A stretch of DNA of 64,000 nt from an uncultured Pseudoteredinibacter sp. (GTDB lineage: Bacteria > Pseudomonadota > Gammaproteobacteria > Pseudomonadales > Cellvibrionaceae): positions 372,001-436,000 of the forward strand of contig NZ_CANMYE010000002.1 in NCBI RefSeq assembly GCF_947502065.1, in the 5' to 3' direction. Shown here piece after piece: positions 28,438 through 38,497 of the stretch. The notes under the pieces were generated by a model. It saw only the letters and a program-made list of their open reading frames with translations. It had not been told where the DNA came from and did not search any database. The translations under genes were made by a program, and so were the position numbers. Numbering within the stretch: position 1 is the first letter of the stretch; each line of letters starts with the position of its first letter.

Positions 28438-29040
28438 TTAGGCCTCATCCTCACCCTCAAGCAAGTGCCCCAGCTTACCCTTCTTAGTCTCAAGGTACTT
28501 CGCATTATGGGGATTACGACCGGTTTCGTGAGGGATACGCTCTACCACATTTACCCCTAGCTCATTAAGCGCTTTCACTTTACGAGGGTTATTGGTCATC
28601 AGTTTTAGAGCGTGAATATTTAGATGATCGAGCATTTCGCGCAAAATAGAGTAATCGCGCATATCGGCACCAAAGCCTAAGGCTTCATTGGCCTCGACAG
28701 TATCGGCGCCTTTGTCTTGCAAATTATAGGCTTTGATTTTATTCAGCAAACCAATGCCACGGCCTTCTTGGCGCAAATAGAAAATCACACCACGGCCTTC
28801 TTGGGCTACTCGATGCATTGCGGCTTGTAGCTGTGCACCACAGTCGCAGCGCAAACTAAAAAGCCCATCGCCAGTCAGACATTCAGAGTGTATTCGAGCC
28901 AATACTGGCTCATCACCTTCAATATCACCCATGCTCAAGACAACATGCTCTTTATCATTAGCCGTGTCTTCAAAACCATGCATGGAGAAAATGCCCCAAG
29001 GGGTTGGTAATTTGCAAGACTCAATATAGCGGATAGTCAC
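28438..29040 (-). CDS. ribA: GTP cyclohydrolase II
   Basis: 200 residues. The zinc ligands appear in [18 protein letters not shown] near residues 54-71, and the GTP-binding segment is [15 protein letters not shown] near 91-105. It converts GTP to 2,5-diamino-6-ribosylamino-pyrimidinone phosphate, the first step of riboflavin synthesis. Its presence matters because the RibBA protein in the same cluster has a C-terminal cyclohydrolase domain without these cysteines. It follows pgpA. Confidence 0.98.
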   Translation of the reverse strand: MTIRYIESCKLPTPWGIFSMHGFEDTANDKEHVVLSMGDIEGDEPVLARIHSECLTGDGLFSLRCDCGAQLQAAMHRVAQEGRGVIFYLRQEGRGIGLLNKIKAYNLQDKGADTVEANEALGFGADMRDYSILREMLDHLNIHALKLMTNNPRKVKALNELGVNVVERIPHETGRNPHNAKYLETKKGKLGHLLEGEDEA

Positions 29041-29080
29041 AACAATTCCTCATTAAAGCGGGCAGCAATAGCCCTGGCAA

Positions 29081-29566
29081 TTAGCGCAAATAAAATGCCG
29101 CCAACTGCAGAATCAGCAGAGCGTAGAGGCCTGCTAAAACATCATCAATCATAATGCCAAAGCCGCCGCTGACTTTCTTATCCAGCCAGCCAATAGGCCA
29201 AGGTTTGGCAATATCGAAAATTCGAAATAATATAAAACCAGCCAGCAACCACTGCCAACCAAGAGGCACGGCCAGCATAGCTAACCACATGCCAATAAAT
29301 TCGTCCCAAACAATACCACCGTGATCATGCACCCCCATAACCTTGGAAGCGTGCTCACAAAGATAAACACCAATCGCAAAACCAATCACTAAAACAGCAA
29401 GGTAAATATAGATTGGGCTTGCTTGTAATAAGAACACAAAAGGCAAGGCCGCAATAGTGCCAAAAGTGCCCGGAGCCTTGGGTGACAAGCCAGAGCCAAA
29501 GCCGAAAGCGAGTAATAAACGGGGATCACGAACTAGATCTTTAAAACTCAGATTTACAGTGTTCAT
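29081..29566 (-). CDS. pgpA: Phosphatidylglycerophosphatase A
   Basis: 161 residues. The conserved N-terminal GFGSGLSPKAPGTFG and the central VWDEFIGMWLAML, then RIFDIAKPWP, match PgpA; several membrane helices are present. It removes phosphate from phosphatidylglycerophosphate in phospholipid synthesis. The start overlaps the thiL stop by one base, as is usual in this cluster. Confidence 0.97.
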   Translation of the reverse strand: MNTVNLSFKDLVRDPRLLLAFGFGSGLSPKAPGTFGTIAALPFVFLLQASPIYIYLAVLVIGFAIGVYLCEHASKVMGVHDHGGIVWDEFIGMWLAMLAVPLGWQWLLAGFILFRIFDIAKPWPIGWLDKKVSGGFGIMIDDVLAGLYALLILQLAAFYLR

Positions 29567-30534
29567 TAGAAATGTTGATAGCCTATTGATTCAAGCTCTG
29601 CTGGTGCGCCACGAAACAGTGCCTTTACGCCTTGATGTTGATTAGTGGTATGGCCGACCAAACTAACTTGCAAGCCTAAAGCTGCCGCAGCATCTTCAAA
29701 TTGCTGCTGTACGGTTTGCGGCACCAGCATGCATAACTCATAGTCATCGCCACCGCTGGCGGCCAGTTGCACGGCGCTTTTTTCATCGAAGCTTTTTATC
29801 AATGCCGAAGACAAAGGCAGTCTATCCAGATCGACCAAAGCGCCAATATTACTGCGCTCACAAATATGCCCAAGGTCAGCCAGCAGACCATCGGAAATAT
29901 CGACCGCGGCAGATAACATTGGAGCAAACGTTTGAGCCTCTTGAACCCTAGGTACTGGGTGATAGTAGCGATTCAAAAAATGCTGCAAGGACTGCTCATC
30001 GGTATTGAGCTCACCGCTAAAGCTTTTCACAGCCGCAGCGGCATCACCTAAAGTGCCACTCACATAAATGAGCTCCGCTGCAGAAGCTCTATCGCGACGT
30101 AAAGCCAATTTAGGCTCCACTTCACCATGAACTTGAACCGTGATACTCAAAGGCCCTTTAGTGGTATCACCACCAACCAAATGAACATCATATTCACGGG
30201 CAACACGCAAAAGACCTTGTGAAAACCCAGCGAGCCAACCCTTGTCCATATCAGGCAGGGTTAATGCCAGAGTAAACCAGCGAGGCTTTGCCCCACAAGC
30301 TGCTAAATCACTTAAATTTACTCGCAGAGCGCGCTCACCGATTAAGGCGGGATCAGCTTGTGCAGGGAAATGCACATCAGCCACCAAGGTGTCCATGGAC
30401 ACCGCTAATAGGCGATCAGCTGATGGGTAAAGCAAAGCACAGTCATCACCTATTCCGAGCTCGATACCATCCGCTACCGGAGGCGTTAAACCACCGTTTT
30501 GGAAATAGCGTTTGATTAAATCGAACTCGTTCAT
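29566..30534 (-). CDS. thiL: Thiamine-monophosphate kinase
   Basis: 322 residues with the AIRS/PurM fold. Conserved ATP and metal sites are GIGDDCALL near 27, MDTLVADVHF near 47, HLVGGDTTKG near 115 and AAVDISDGLLADLGH near 210. It makes thiamine pyrophosphate, the cofactor also used by the acetolactate synthase encoded elsewhere in this window. It lies between nusB (11-base gap) and pgpA (one-base overlap). Confidence 0.97.
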   Translation of the reverse strand: MNEFDLIKRYFQNGGLTPPVADGIELGIGDDCALLYPSADRLLAVSMDTLVADVHFPAQADPALIGERALRVNLSDLAACGAKPRWFTLALTLPDMDKGWLAGFSQGLLRVAREYDVHLVGGDTTKGPLSITVQVHGEVEPKLALRRDRASAAELIYVSGTLGDAAAAVKSFSGELNTDEQSLQHFLNRYYHPVPRVQEAQTFAPMLSAAVDISDGLLADLGHICERSNIGALVDLDRLPLSSALIKSFDEKSAVQLAASGGDDYELCMLVPQTVQQQFEDAAAALGLQVSLVGHTTNQHQGVKALFRGAPAELESIGYQHF

Positions 30535-30545
30535 AAGTATTTTCG

Positions 30546-30995
30546 TTATTTGCGCTTACCGCTCGCCTTCACTTCAACGGCACGATCTTGTTCGGCCATT
30601 TTATCCAGCACCGCATTAATAAATTTGTGGCTATCAGTGGCGCCAAATTTTTTCGCCAGCGACACAGCCTCGTTGATAACTACTTTATAAGGCACATCGA
30701 TACGATGTTTTAGCTCAAAGCAGGCCATCAACAATAATGCATTGGTGATTGGATCCAACTCTTCTAGGCTGCGATCTTGCAAATGAGGTTCAAAGCTTTC
30801 TCTTAAACCACTATATTGCTGAGGGACGCTGTGCAATATTTCACGGAAGTACTCAACATCAACATGGGTCATGTCATTGTCAGCGTGAAATTCAGCTTCG
30901 ATCACATTTAAGCTTGCACCGGCCATTTGCCATTGATACAAAGCTTGCATTGCATAGTGCCTCGCCTTGCGACGAGTTGCGGGAGTTACAGACAT
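30546..30995 (-). CDS. nusB: Transcription antitermination factor NusB
   Basis: 149 residues, all-helical. The N-terminal [19 protein letters not shown] binds boxA RNA in the family, and the C-terminal [17 protein letters not shown] and [11 protein letters not shown] are typical. With NusE (S10) it supports rRNA antitermination. It is placed between ribH and thiL, the standard gammaproteobacterial order. Confidence 0.98.
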   Translation of the reverse strand: MSVTPATRRKARHYAMQALYQWQMAGASLNVIEAEFHADNDMTHVDVEYFREILHSVPQQYSGLRESFEPHLQDRSLEELDPITNALLLMACFELKHRIDVPYKVVINEAVSLAKKFGATDSHKFINAVLDKMAEQDRAVEVKASGKRK

Positions 30996-31049
30996 CGTAT
31001 TACCTATCTAAAAGAGCGCGTGACCAGCTGGCAGTCACGCTTATTCATA

Positions 31050-31517
31050 TTACAAATTGTTCAGTAGAGAAACCATCTCTAGAGCTGTGGTCGCAGCTTC
31101 TTCACCTTTGTTGCCGGCCTTGGTACCAGAGCGCTCAATTGCCTGCTCAATGGAATCAACGGTCAATACACCAAAGGTAACCACAGTATCGCTGTTAAGA
31201 CCAACTTGCGCCAAACCTTTAGTACACTCGCCAGCGACATAATCAAAGTGTGGAGTACCACCACGAATTACCGCACCCAGTGCGATAATGGCATCAAACT
31301 CACCTTTAGCGGCCAGGCGCTGAGCAACAAGAGGAAACTCAAAGGCACCCGGTGCATACACGATGGTGATTTGATCTTCGCTAATGCCATGGCGACGTAA
31401 AGTATCCAAAGCGCCGTCTTTTAATGCTTCTACAACAAAGCTGTTCCAGCGACTTACGATCAGTGCATATTTACCCTGACAGTTAGTGAACTGACCTTCG
31501 ATGGTTTTAATACTCAT
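31050..31517 (-). CDS. ribH: 6,7-dimethyl-8-ribityllumazine synthase
   Basis: 155 residues. Substrate-binding motifs are visible: VSRWNSFV near 22, [11 protein letters not shown] near 56, and [15 protein letters not shown] near 82 with the catalytic His. It condenses the RibA/RibD branch product with the RibB product to form lumazine. The gene sits 43 bases after ribBA and 55 bases before nusB. Confidence 0.98.
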   Translation of the reverse strand: MSIKTIEGQFTNCQGKYALIVSRWNSFVVEALKDGALDTLRRHGISEDQITIVYAPGAFEFPLVAQRLAAKGEFDAIIALGAVIRGGTPHFDYVAGECTKGLAQVGLNSDTVVTFGVLTVDSIEQAIERSGTKAGNKGEEAATTALEMVSLLNNL

Positions 31518-31559
31518 AATGAAATTCCTTCGTCTCTAATTTGTAGAGCTGACTAAAAC

Positions 31560-32672
31560 TTATTTACAACTTAAATATTCTTCAACTTCCAACTGGAAAC
31601 CAGATAGTGCGCTAAATTTAAACGGCGCACTCATCAAACGCATTTTACGCACACCCAAATCTTGCAAGATTTGGGAGCCGGTACCTACGCTTTTATAAAC
31701 CATATCTTGGCTAGGGCGCTGCTGCTTGCCAGAGATCATCCAATCGATGCTCTCTTCAATGTCATCGGTAGTTTCGTTGTGACACAATAAGATCACCACG
31801 CCACTGCCTTCTTCAGAAACCTTCTGCAAAGCACGCTGAAAGCTCCACGGCTTATAGGTTTTGTCGCTTTCACGCAAAATACCCAAAACATCACGTGCGG
31901 TATCACTATTGTGAACACGCACCAATACGGACTCTTCGTTTTGGATATCGCCTTTGACCAATGCAAAGTGCTTTTCCTGGCGAGGCTTATCAAGATAAGT
32001 GCGCAAGCTAAACTCACCAAACTCAGTGCTTACATTGCGCTCATTAACACACTCTACGGTTTTTTCGTTAAGCGTGCGGTACTGGATCATATCGGCAATG
32101 GTGCCAATTTTAAGATCATGCAATTGCGCAAACTTTTCTAAATCCGAACGGCGCGCCATGGTGCCGTCTTCGTTCATAATTTCAACGATGGCAGCGGCCG
32201 GCTCAAAACCTGCAAGGCGCGCTAGATCACAACCGGCTTCGGTGTGACCTGCACGACTTAATACGCCACCAGCCTCAGCTTTCAATGGGAAAATATGACC
32301 TGGCTGCACAATATCTTTAGGCTGCGCATCGCGAGCCACTGCAGCACGTACGGTACGCGCACGATCAGCGGCGGAAATGCCGGTGCTTACACCTTCAGCG
32401 GCTTCGATAGATACCGTGAAGTTAGTCGAGTGAGCCGCGCGGTTATCGCTTACCATTAACGGCAAATCCAGTTGACGGCAGCGCTCTTCGGTAAGGGTTA
32501 AGCAAATCAAGCCGCGAGCATGGGTGGCCATAAAGTTAACATCTTCGGCGCGCAGCTGTTCGGCCGCAATAATTAGATCGCCTTCATTTTCGCGATCCTC
32601 ATCATCCATCAGGATAACCATTTTACCCTGACGAATATCGTCAATCAGTTCTTCTACGGTGTTGAGTTGCAT
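31560..32672 (-). CDS. ribBA: 3,4-dihydroxy-2-butanone-4-phosphate synthase with degenerate cyclohydrolase II domain
   Basis: 370 residues. The N-terminal 200 residues are a complete RibB: DDEDRENEGDLIIAAE near 22-37, FMATHARGLIC near 47, and HTEAGCDLARLAG near 142. The C-terminal domain keeps the RibA fold but lacks the zinc cysteines, reading VRVHNSDTARDVLG where RibA has RCDCGAQL. It should therefore supply only the butanone phosphate, with separate RibA providing cyclohydrolase activity. Such RibBX-type fusions are common in gammaproteobacteria; the second domain may be regulatory. Confidence 0.96.
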   Translation of the reverse strand: MQLNTVEELIDDIRQGKMVILMDDEDRENEGDLIIAAEQLRAEDVNFMATHARGLICLTLTEERCRQLDLPLMVSDNRAAHSTNFTVSIEAAEGVSTGISAADRARTVRAAVARDAQPKDIVQPGHIFPLKAEAGGVLSRAGHTEAGCDLARLAGFEPAAAIVEIMNEDGTMARRSDLEKFAQLHDLKIGTIADMIQYRTLNEKTVECVNERNVSTEFGEFSLRTYLDKPRQEKHFALVKGDIQNEESVLVRVHNSDTARDVLGILRESDKTYKPWSFQRALQKVSEEGSGVVILLCHNETTDDIEESIDWMISGKQQRPSQDMVYKSVGTGSQILQDLGVRKMRLMSAPFKFSALSGFQLEVEEYLSCK

Positions 32673-32731
32673 AATTCACTCTCTATCTTTAGGAGGCCGT
32701 ACCCTTGTGCTAGGACAGTGTGCTACGACAG

Positions 32732-33400
32732 TTATTTGCGGCCGGCAAAGCCGTGCTCTTGCAAAAACGCCATCGACAGATCAGAACTGCCTTCGGCGTG
32801 CGCGGCCTGCTCTCCTTGCAGTAAACGCTCTAAATAGCGGGCAATGACATCAACTTCCAAATTGATTTTGCTACCGCTGCGGTATTGCCCCATCACCGTT
32901 TTATCAAGGGTGTGAGGCACGATGTTCAATTCAAATTCAGCACCTTGTACAGCATTAACGGTCAGGCTGGTGCCATCGACAGTAATCGAGCCTTTGTGGG
33001 CAATGTACTTGGCCAGGTTATCAGGTGCACGCAAGCGAAAACGCTCAGAGCGGGCATCGCTGTGGCGACTGATCACCTCACCTACACCATCAACATGGCC
33101 ACTAACTATATGGCCACCTAGACGGGTTTGCGGGGTTAGCGCCTTTTCCAAGTTAACGGCTTGGCCTACCTGCCAGCTAGCAACGGTGGTGTTATCGATG
33201 GTTTCCACCGAAACATCAGCCCAATAGCCATCACCCGGCAAATCAATAACGGTTAGGCAAACGCCATTAGTGGCAATTGAATCACCTAATGCCACATCAC
33301 CAAGATCAAGACCGTTACTTTTCACTCGCAGGCGAATATCACCACCGCGAGGCTCTGCGGCGACAATTTCGCCAACTGCTTCAATAATGCCGGTAAACAT
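32732..33400 (-). CDS. ribE: Riboflavin synthase, alpha subunit
   Basis: 222 residues, two tandem lumazine-binding barrels. It opens with MFTGIIEAVG and has GVCLTV near 46 in the first repeat and GHIVSGHVDGVG near 97 leading the second, with GTSLTVN near 143. It dismutates two lumazines to riboflavin. The tail after residue 190 is slightly longer than usual. It lies between ribD and ribBA. Confidence 0.98.
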   Translation of the reverse strand: MFTGIIEAVGEIVAAEPRGGDIRLRVKSNGLDLGDVALGDSIATNGVCLTVIDLPGDGYWADVSVETIDNTTVASWQVGQAVNLEKALTPQTRLGGHIVSGHVDGVGEVISRHSDARSERFRLRAPDNLAKYIAHKGSITVDGTSLTVNAVQGAEFELNIVPHTLDKTVMGQYRSGSKINLEVDVIARYLERLLQGEQAAHAEGSSDLSMAFLQEHGFAGRK

Positions 33401-33491
33401 ATCAATCCACTATTCAATTGCCTATGGCCGATGCGCTCCCATTGCCGGCTTAAGACGCCAACAAGCGAAGCGATCGTTCGATATCGAGGAC

Positions 33492-34658
33492 TTATGACTC
33501 TATATCGGGGCGAGCTAGGATTTTCCAATCCTGCCCGATCGGCTCAATACTTTCGATCATCAATGGCAGATGAGCGGCCATGGTATCCAGCGGCAGCTCA
33601 AATATTGGCCGCGCTTTACTACCCAGCAGCTTTGGTGCCATATAGATAATCAACTCATCCAGCAGGCCGCGCCTTAAAAAGCTGCCCGCTAGAGAGGCGC
33701 CGGTTTCTACCAACACCTCATTACATTCTCTTCTGCCCAACTCTGTCATCAGCCAATGCAGATCAATTCGCCCTTCGCGGGCCTTAGCCTGCAAAACTTC
33801 TAGCTCAGCGCAAGCTGATCGAAGCTCTTGGGCCTTTTCGCAAGCTGGATCTTGCAGAGTACAAATTAAGACCTTGCCCGGTTTACTCAATAATTGGGCT
33901 TTTGGATCCATCCTTAGTGCCGAATCCAAAATCACTCTTAGCGGCTGTTTCTCTGTGGCCAACTGACAGAGCGTTTCGTCTAAGCCTAGGTCGTTCGCAC
34001 GAACATTCATGGCGGGATTGTCTTGTAATATCGAATCGATACCACTGATAACCGCGCAACTGCTGGCTCGCAGGCGCTGAACATCACTGCGGGCTGCGGC
34101 CGAGGTAATCCACTTGCTCTCGCCATTAGCCATTGCTGTACGAGCATCTAAGCTCATCGCAAGCTTTAGCCGAAGCAGTGGCCGACCGTGCATCATGCGG
34201 GCGATAAAGCCTGGGTTTAATGCTCTACAGTCTTCTTCCATGACTGGCCCATCAACAACAATGCCCTGACCTTTTAAATACTCTAGGCCTCGCGCACTCA
34301 CTTGCGGATTCGGATCTTCCATACCGTAGACCACACGCGCAACACCTGCTGCGGCTAGGGCCTCACAACAGGGCCCTGTTTTGCCGTGGTGACTGCAGGG
34401 TTCTAGAGTGACATAAGCCGTTGCGCCGACTAGCTCAGCGCCGACGCTATTGGCCGCAGCTATAGCTTCCACCTCGGCGTGCCCTAAGCCAGGCTTTTGA
34501 TGCCAGCCTTCCGATAATAACTGTCCATCTTTAACCATTACACAACCCACTCTAGGGTTAGGCATAGTGCTGTATTGGCCACGCTTAGCTAATTCGATAG
34601 CCCGTGCCATCCAGTACTTATCGTCTTGCTGGACGCTAGATTTATCAAACTCTTGCAT
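33492..34658 (-). CDS. ribD: Bifunctional pyrimidine deaminase/reductase
   Basis: About 388 residues. The N-terminal deaminase has zinc ligands in GHAEVEAIA near 58 and PCSHHGKTGPC near 85. The reductase domain follows, with LKLAMSLDARTA near 155 and LVETGASLAGSFL near 330. It carries out two successive steps of riboflavin synthesis. The ATG at 34658 is chosen; a TTG at 34679 is in frame but also lacks a strong ribosome binding site. It lies 53 bases after nrdR. Confidence 0.97.
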   Translation of the reverse strand: MQEFDKSSVQQDDKYWMARAIELAKRGQYSTMPNPRVGCVMVKDGQLLSEGWHQKPGLGHAEVEAIAAANSVGAELVGATAYVTLEPCSHHGKTGPCCEALAAAGVARVVYGMEDPNPQVSARGLEYLKGQGIVVDGPVMEEDCRALNPGFIARMMHGRPLLRLKLAMSLDARTAMANGESKWITSAAARSDVQRLRASSCAVISGIDSILQDNPAMNVRANDLGLDETLCQLATEKQPLRVILDSALRMDPKAQLLSKPGKVLICTLQDPACEKAQELRSACAELEVLQAKAREGRIDLHWLMTELGRRECNEVLVETGASLAGSFLRRGLLDELIIYMAPKLLGSKARPIFELPLDTMAAHLPLMIESIEPIGQDWKILARPDIES

Positions 34659-34711
34659 AGCTTTTGCGTAACTCTTCAATAAGTTCTAAGTAGCTTTTAA
34701 GTGGCTCCGCC

Positions 34712-35179
34712 CTACTCTTTATGCTCCGGGCTGCCTTCTAGACGCTCGATCTCTTTACGGAACTCATTGAGATCCTGGAATCGACGATATACCGACGCAA
34801 AGCGGATATAGGCAACTTCGTCTAATTTTTGCAGCTCCTCCATGACCTTCTCACCAACTCGCATGGCGGGCACTTCGCGCTCACCGGTCGCTTGCAGATA
34901 GTGCTTAATCTGGGTCACCGAAGATTCAATCTGCTCCATGCTGACCGGGCGCTTTTCCAAGGCTCTTAACAAGCCAGAGCGCATCTTCTCTTCATTAAAG
35001 GGTTCGCGGCTGCCATCTTGCTTAATAATCCTAGGCAATAGCAGTTCGGCCACTTCATAGGTGGTAAAACGCTCACGACAAGTCTGGCATTCTCGGCGGC
35101 GGCGCACCTGGTCGCCTTCGGCTACCAAGCGCGAATCGATAACTTTCGTATCTTCTTCGCTGCAAAATGGGCAGTGCAT
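34712..35179 (-). CDS. nrdR: Transcriptional repressor NrdR
   Basis: 155 residues. The N-terminal zinc ribbon (CPFC near 3-6, CQTC near 31-34) binds NrdR boxes, and the ATP-cone domain follows ([18 protein letters not shown]). It senses ATP/dATP and represses ribonucleotide reductase genes. The ATG at 35179 has AAGGA six bases upstream, so it is preferred over the TTG at 35185. It heads the riboflavin cluster, as in most proteobacteria. Confidence 0.97.
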   Translation of the reverse strand: MHCPFCSEEDTKVIDSRLVAEGDQVRRRRECQTCRERFTTYEVAELLLPRIIKQDGSREPFNEEKMRSGLLRALEKRPVSMEQIESSVTQIKHYLQATGEREVPAMRVGEKVMEELQKLDEVAYIRFASVYRRFQDLNEFRKEIERLEGSPEHKE

Positions 35180-35231
35180 GTGCAATCCTTATTTGGCATA
35201 GGCTATATCGGCGGGCCGGATAATAGCACAA

Positions 35232-35498
35232 TTAAGGCTCACGCATCTTACCGAGCTGTATCCAAGGTAAGGGAATACTCAGCGCGATACATAAAAGGGC
35301 CCACCACAGGCCAAATTGACTCAAATAGTAGGCCAAAGCAAAGACCAAGAGCGTCACGAGCGCCCCTTGCCACAAGTATCGGCGGTAGCCCGCTGGCAAA
35401 GCACCGTTGCGAATCAATTCCAATAACAGAGGCATGCCCAAGTGTAGAGGCAAATAAGTGATAAAGCCTATCAACCAGATAAGCTGGCTACTATTCAT
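35232..35498 (-). CDS. Small hypothetical membrane protein
   Basis: 88 residues, mostly hydrophobic, with about three membrane helices (residues 6-24, 41-60 and 63-80). No family recognised. It lies between glyA and nrdR in the same direction, after the glyA terminator. The start is an ATG with GGGAG upstream. Confidence 0.6.
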   Translation of the reverse strand: MNSSQLIWLIGFITYLPLHLGMPLLLELIRNGALPAGYRRYLWQGALVTLLVFALAYYLSQFGLWWALLCIALSIPLPWIQLGKMREP

Positions 35499-35578
35499 AT
35501 TGCTCCCTCAATAGTCGGCAGCGGCACAAGCTTGCTAAGCCGCGTATCAAAACAGAAAAACAACAGCATCGCAGAGAC

Positions 35579-35610
35579 AAAAACGCCCAGACGACGAAGC
35601 CGACTGGGCG
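35579..35610 (-). terminator. Intrinsic terminator of glyA
   Basis: Reading leftward, CGCCCAG and CTGGGCG pair across a 13-base loop (which can itself pair in part) and are followed by TTTTT. It begins 22 bases after the glyA stop. Confidence 0.85.
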
Positions 35611-35631
35611 CTATTAGCATCGCTTTAAAGC

Positions 35632-36894
35632 TTAGCCGTATACTGGGAAATCCTTACAGATTGCCAATACCTTGCCTTTCACTTCTTCAATAACCTGCTC
35701 GCAATTGCCGTTTTCTAGCGATTCCAATACATCACAGATCCAATGTGTTAGCTGAACGGTTTCTTCTTCAGCAAAGCCACGAGTGGTGATCGCCGGAGTA
35801 CCTACACGTAGACCAGAGGTGATAAATGGAGAACGAGGATCATTCGGAACCGAGTTCTTATTAACGGTGATATTGGCGTTACCTAGAGCCTCATCAGCGT
35901 CTTTACCGGTGTATTCCTTACCAATAAGATCAACCAACATCAGGTGGTTCTCAGTGCCACCAGAAACAATCTTAATACCACGCTCGATAAAGGTCTTGGC
36001 CATGGCCTGAGCATTTTTAACCACTTGCTGCTGATAAGTTTTGTACTCATCGCTCATGGCTTCTTTAAAGCTCACCGCTTTTGCGGCAATAACATGCATC
36101 AATGGGCCGCCCTGGCCGCCAGGGAATACAGCTGAATTTAGCTTCTTCTCGATCTCTTCATTGGCACGAGCCAGGATAATGCCACCACGTGGACCACGTA
36201 GGGTTTTGTGGGTGGTAGACGTCGTTACATCAGCGATCTGAACAGGATTAGGGTAGACACCTGCAGCAACCAAACCGGCCACGTGAGCCATATCTACAAA
36301 TAAGTAAGCGCCCACTTTATCGGCGATATCGCGAAAACGCTGCCAATCCATAATTTGCGAGTAAGCCGAGAAGCCAGCCACAATCATCTTAGGCTTATGC
36401 TCTAGCGCTAAACGCTCAACTTCTTCGTAATCAACTTCGCCAGTTTCAGCGTTCAGCCCATACTGGATAGCGTTGTAAGTCTTACCGGAAAAGTTAACCT
36501 TAGCACCGTGGGTTAAGTGACCACCGTGAGCCAAGCTCATACCCAATACTGTGTCACCTGGAGCACACAAAGCTTGATAAACAGCAGCGTTCGCCTGTGA
36601 GCCAGAGTGTGGCTGCACATTGGCGTAATCGGCACCAAATAGCTCTTTTGCACGCTCGATAGCTAGGGCTTCTGCAGTATCAACATATTCACAGCCACCG
36701 TAGTAGCGCTTGCCTGGATAGCCTTCGGCATACTTATTGGTCAACTTGGTGCCTTGGGCCGCCATAACCATAGGGCTGGTGTAGTTTTCAGAAGCGATTA
36801 GCTCGATATGCTCTTCCTGACGGGTTTCTTCTGACTGGATAGAAGCCCACAATTCTGGATCATAAGCGGCAATGGTTTGGTCTTTATCAAACAT
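35632..36894 (-). CDS. glyA: Serine hydroxymethyltransferase
   Basis: 420 residues from the ATG at 36894, with AAGG about eight bases upstream; a longer in-frame opening to 37023 is not supported. The pyridoxal-phosphate lysine lies in [15 protein letters not shown] near residue 230, and the substrate/cofactor region [11 protein letters not shown] is near 35. It interconverts serine and glycine and charges tetrahydrofolate with one-carbon units. Confidence 0.98.
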   Translation of the reverse strand: MFDKDQTIAAYDPELWASIQSEETRQEEHIELIASENYTSPMVMAAQGTKLTNKYAEGYPGKRYYGGCEYVDTAEALAIERAKELFGADYANVQPHSGSQANAAVYQALCAPGDTVLGMSLAHGGHLTHGAKVNFSGKTYNAIQYGLNAETGEVDYEEVERLALEHKPKMIVAGFSAYSQIMDWQRFRDIADKVGAYLFVDMAHVAGLVAAGVYPNPVQIADVTTSTTHKTLRGPRGGIILARANEEIEKKLNSAVFPGGQGGPLMHVIAAKAVSFKEAMSDEYKTYQQQVVKNAQAMAKTFIERGIKIVSGGTENHLMLVDLIGKEYTGKDADEALGNANITVNKNSVPNDPRSPFITSGLRVGTPAITTRGFAEEETVQLTHWICDVLESLENGNCEQVIEEVKGKVLAICKDFPVYG

Positions 36895-37079
36895 GGCAAG
36901 CCTTTTTGTGCTGTGTATGGTGAGGGTTAAAGAGAATAAGGCGCGGATTGTACACCAAACCGCCGCCGGAGAAAGCCCTTGCCGAGCTTTCCATAGAGCA
37001 GAAATCGCCAATTGTCTTTTCAACAGCCGGGCAAGACCAAACTGCCAACTATTTAGGCCCCAAAACAGCTAAGACACCG

Positions 37080-38249
37080 CTACTGCAAGGCCTCGTATCG
37101 TCTATCTGTTAAGGTTTTCATAAAGGCGACAATATCTTCCACCTCATCATCAGAAAGGCCAAGATCACCTAACTCCTCGCGATTGGCGGTGCTTTGTACT
37201 TCAGCTGCGCGCCAAGGTTTGTGGGTTTCAGGGTTTATCGCACCCGCGACGTCACGGCTATTATAAAAATGCACTACTGTGGCTAAATCTCGAAAAACAC
37301 CATTGTGCATATAGGGGCCAGTCACGGCTACGTTGCGCAGGCTTACTACCCGAAAAGCCCCCTTCAAACCCTCATCACTTACCACAGGATTCGCGAGCAA
37401 GCCTTCATCTTGATAGTCCGAAGCCAATCCGTTTAGCCTGCGAACTACTTCGTTGGCAGGCACCCCAAGATTATCGTAGGTAAAATCGGTAAATAAACGC
37501 TCGGATTTGCTAGCTCCGGGCTCTGGCACCGTATGGCAAGCCGCGCAATTGCCCTTATCTTCGGCCTTAAATAACTCGAAGCCTCGCTGCTCTTGCTCGC
37601 TAAAACTCTCTTTGGCGGCCATAACGCGATCAAACTTTGAATCAAAACTCGCAAATTCTGAGCTGCGCTCAAAGGCCACTAGCGCATCACTAATCGCGCT
37701 ATAGGCCAGGCCCGCTGAGGCGAATACGCCTGCCCCGTAGATCTTCTCGAAATCAGCGGCGTAGAAAATTTCCACCTTAGCAGCCAGCTCAGCAACCGTG
37801 GTTTGCATCTCTACTGGATTTACAAAAGGCCCCTTGGCTTGCTCATGTAGGGACGCTGCCCGCCCATTTAGAAAGAAACCGCCTTTATACAGCGATTCCT
37901 CTGGGTCAGAGGTGTCGAAGAAAAAGTCTGGCGCAAAGGCCAAATAGGCAATGCTAGGGGTATTGATATCACCTAAAGATTGGCCATCCTGCCCTAGCGA
38001 AACTGCGCCCGGCTCGCCGCGGCGGTGACTTGAAACATTAGGACGAGCATCCATAAAAGCGCGACTTGCATCATGGCAGCTCGCACAAGCCTGCTGACCA
38101 TCTTTGGATAAACGCACATCATTAAACAACGCCCTACCGAGAGCGACTTTCTTTTGTAACTGCGATGCTTGAGTACTGGGCTCGGAACAAGCCATCAAAT
38201 ACATAGCGCCAACAATGCTAAGGGCAATGGTGAAGGTTCTGGCCCACAT
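37080..38249 (-). CDS. Di-haem cytochrome c peroxidase family lipoprotein
   Basis: About 389 residues. Two haem-binding CxxCH motifs are CASCHDASRAF near 55 and CAACHTVPEP near 233. A lipoprotein signal with AMYLMAC gives a lipid-anchored periplasmic location. The family reduces hydrogen peroxide or, in MauG-like members, oxidises proteins. The region PYMHNGVFRDLATVVHFYN is a conserved family block. The ATG at 38249 has GAG eight bases upstream; a GTG at 38258 is less likely. Confidence 0.92.
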   Translation of the reverse strand: MWARTFTIALSIVGAMYLMACSEPSTQASQLQKKVALGRALFNDVRLSKDGQQACASCHDASRAFMDARPNVSSHRRGEPGAVSLGQDGQSLGDINTPSIAYLAFAPDFFFDTSDPEESLYKGGFFLNGRAASLHEQAKGPFVNPVEMQTTVAELAAKVEIFYAADFEKIYGAGVFASAGLAYSAISDALVAFERSSEFASFDSKFDRVMAAKESFSEQEQRGFELFKAEDKGNCAACHTVPEPGASKSERLFTDFTYDNLGVPANEVVRRLNGLASDYQDEGLLANPVVSDEGLKGAFRVVSLRNVAVTGPYMHNGVFRDLATVVHFYNSRDVAGAINPETHKPWRAAEVQSTANREELGDLGLSDDEVEDIVAFMKTLTDRRYEALQ

Positions 38250-38353
38250 GGTAAACACTCAACAGATCACTAAAAACGGACGCATAGCTTACCCCAAGAC
38301 AGACTGATTCTCATTAGCCAAAAGCGACTAATTACGATTTAGATGATCTAGGG

Positions 38354-38427
38354 CAGCCCTGAGCGGCTTACAAACAGCCCTGAGCGGCTTACAAACAGCC
38401 CTGAGCGGCTTACAAACAGGCCTGAGC
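38354..38427. repeat. 21-base tandem repeat, three and a half copies
   Basis: The unit CAGCCCTGAGCGGCTTACAAA is repeated exactly three times (38354-38374, 38375-38395, 38396-38416), followed by an 11-base partial copy with one mismatch. GGCT and AGCC within neighbouring units can form small hairpins. It lies in the gap between divergent peroxidase and phosphatase genes. Confidence 0.95.
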
Positions 38428-38497
38428 CATATATAGACAACCCAATAAAGCGCAGGCAGACTGCCAAGTCTTCGCTCTAAGAACTGGGATAATCAAG

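Noticed and set aside
28438..35179. FMN riboswitch in the riboflavin cluster
   Set aside because: Gaps between rib genes are under about 100 bases and none shows the conserved FMN-element blocks I would expect; none lies upstream of nrdR either.
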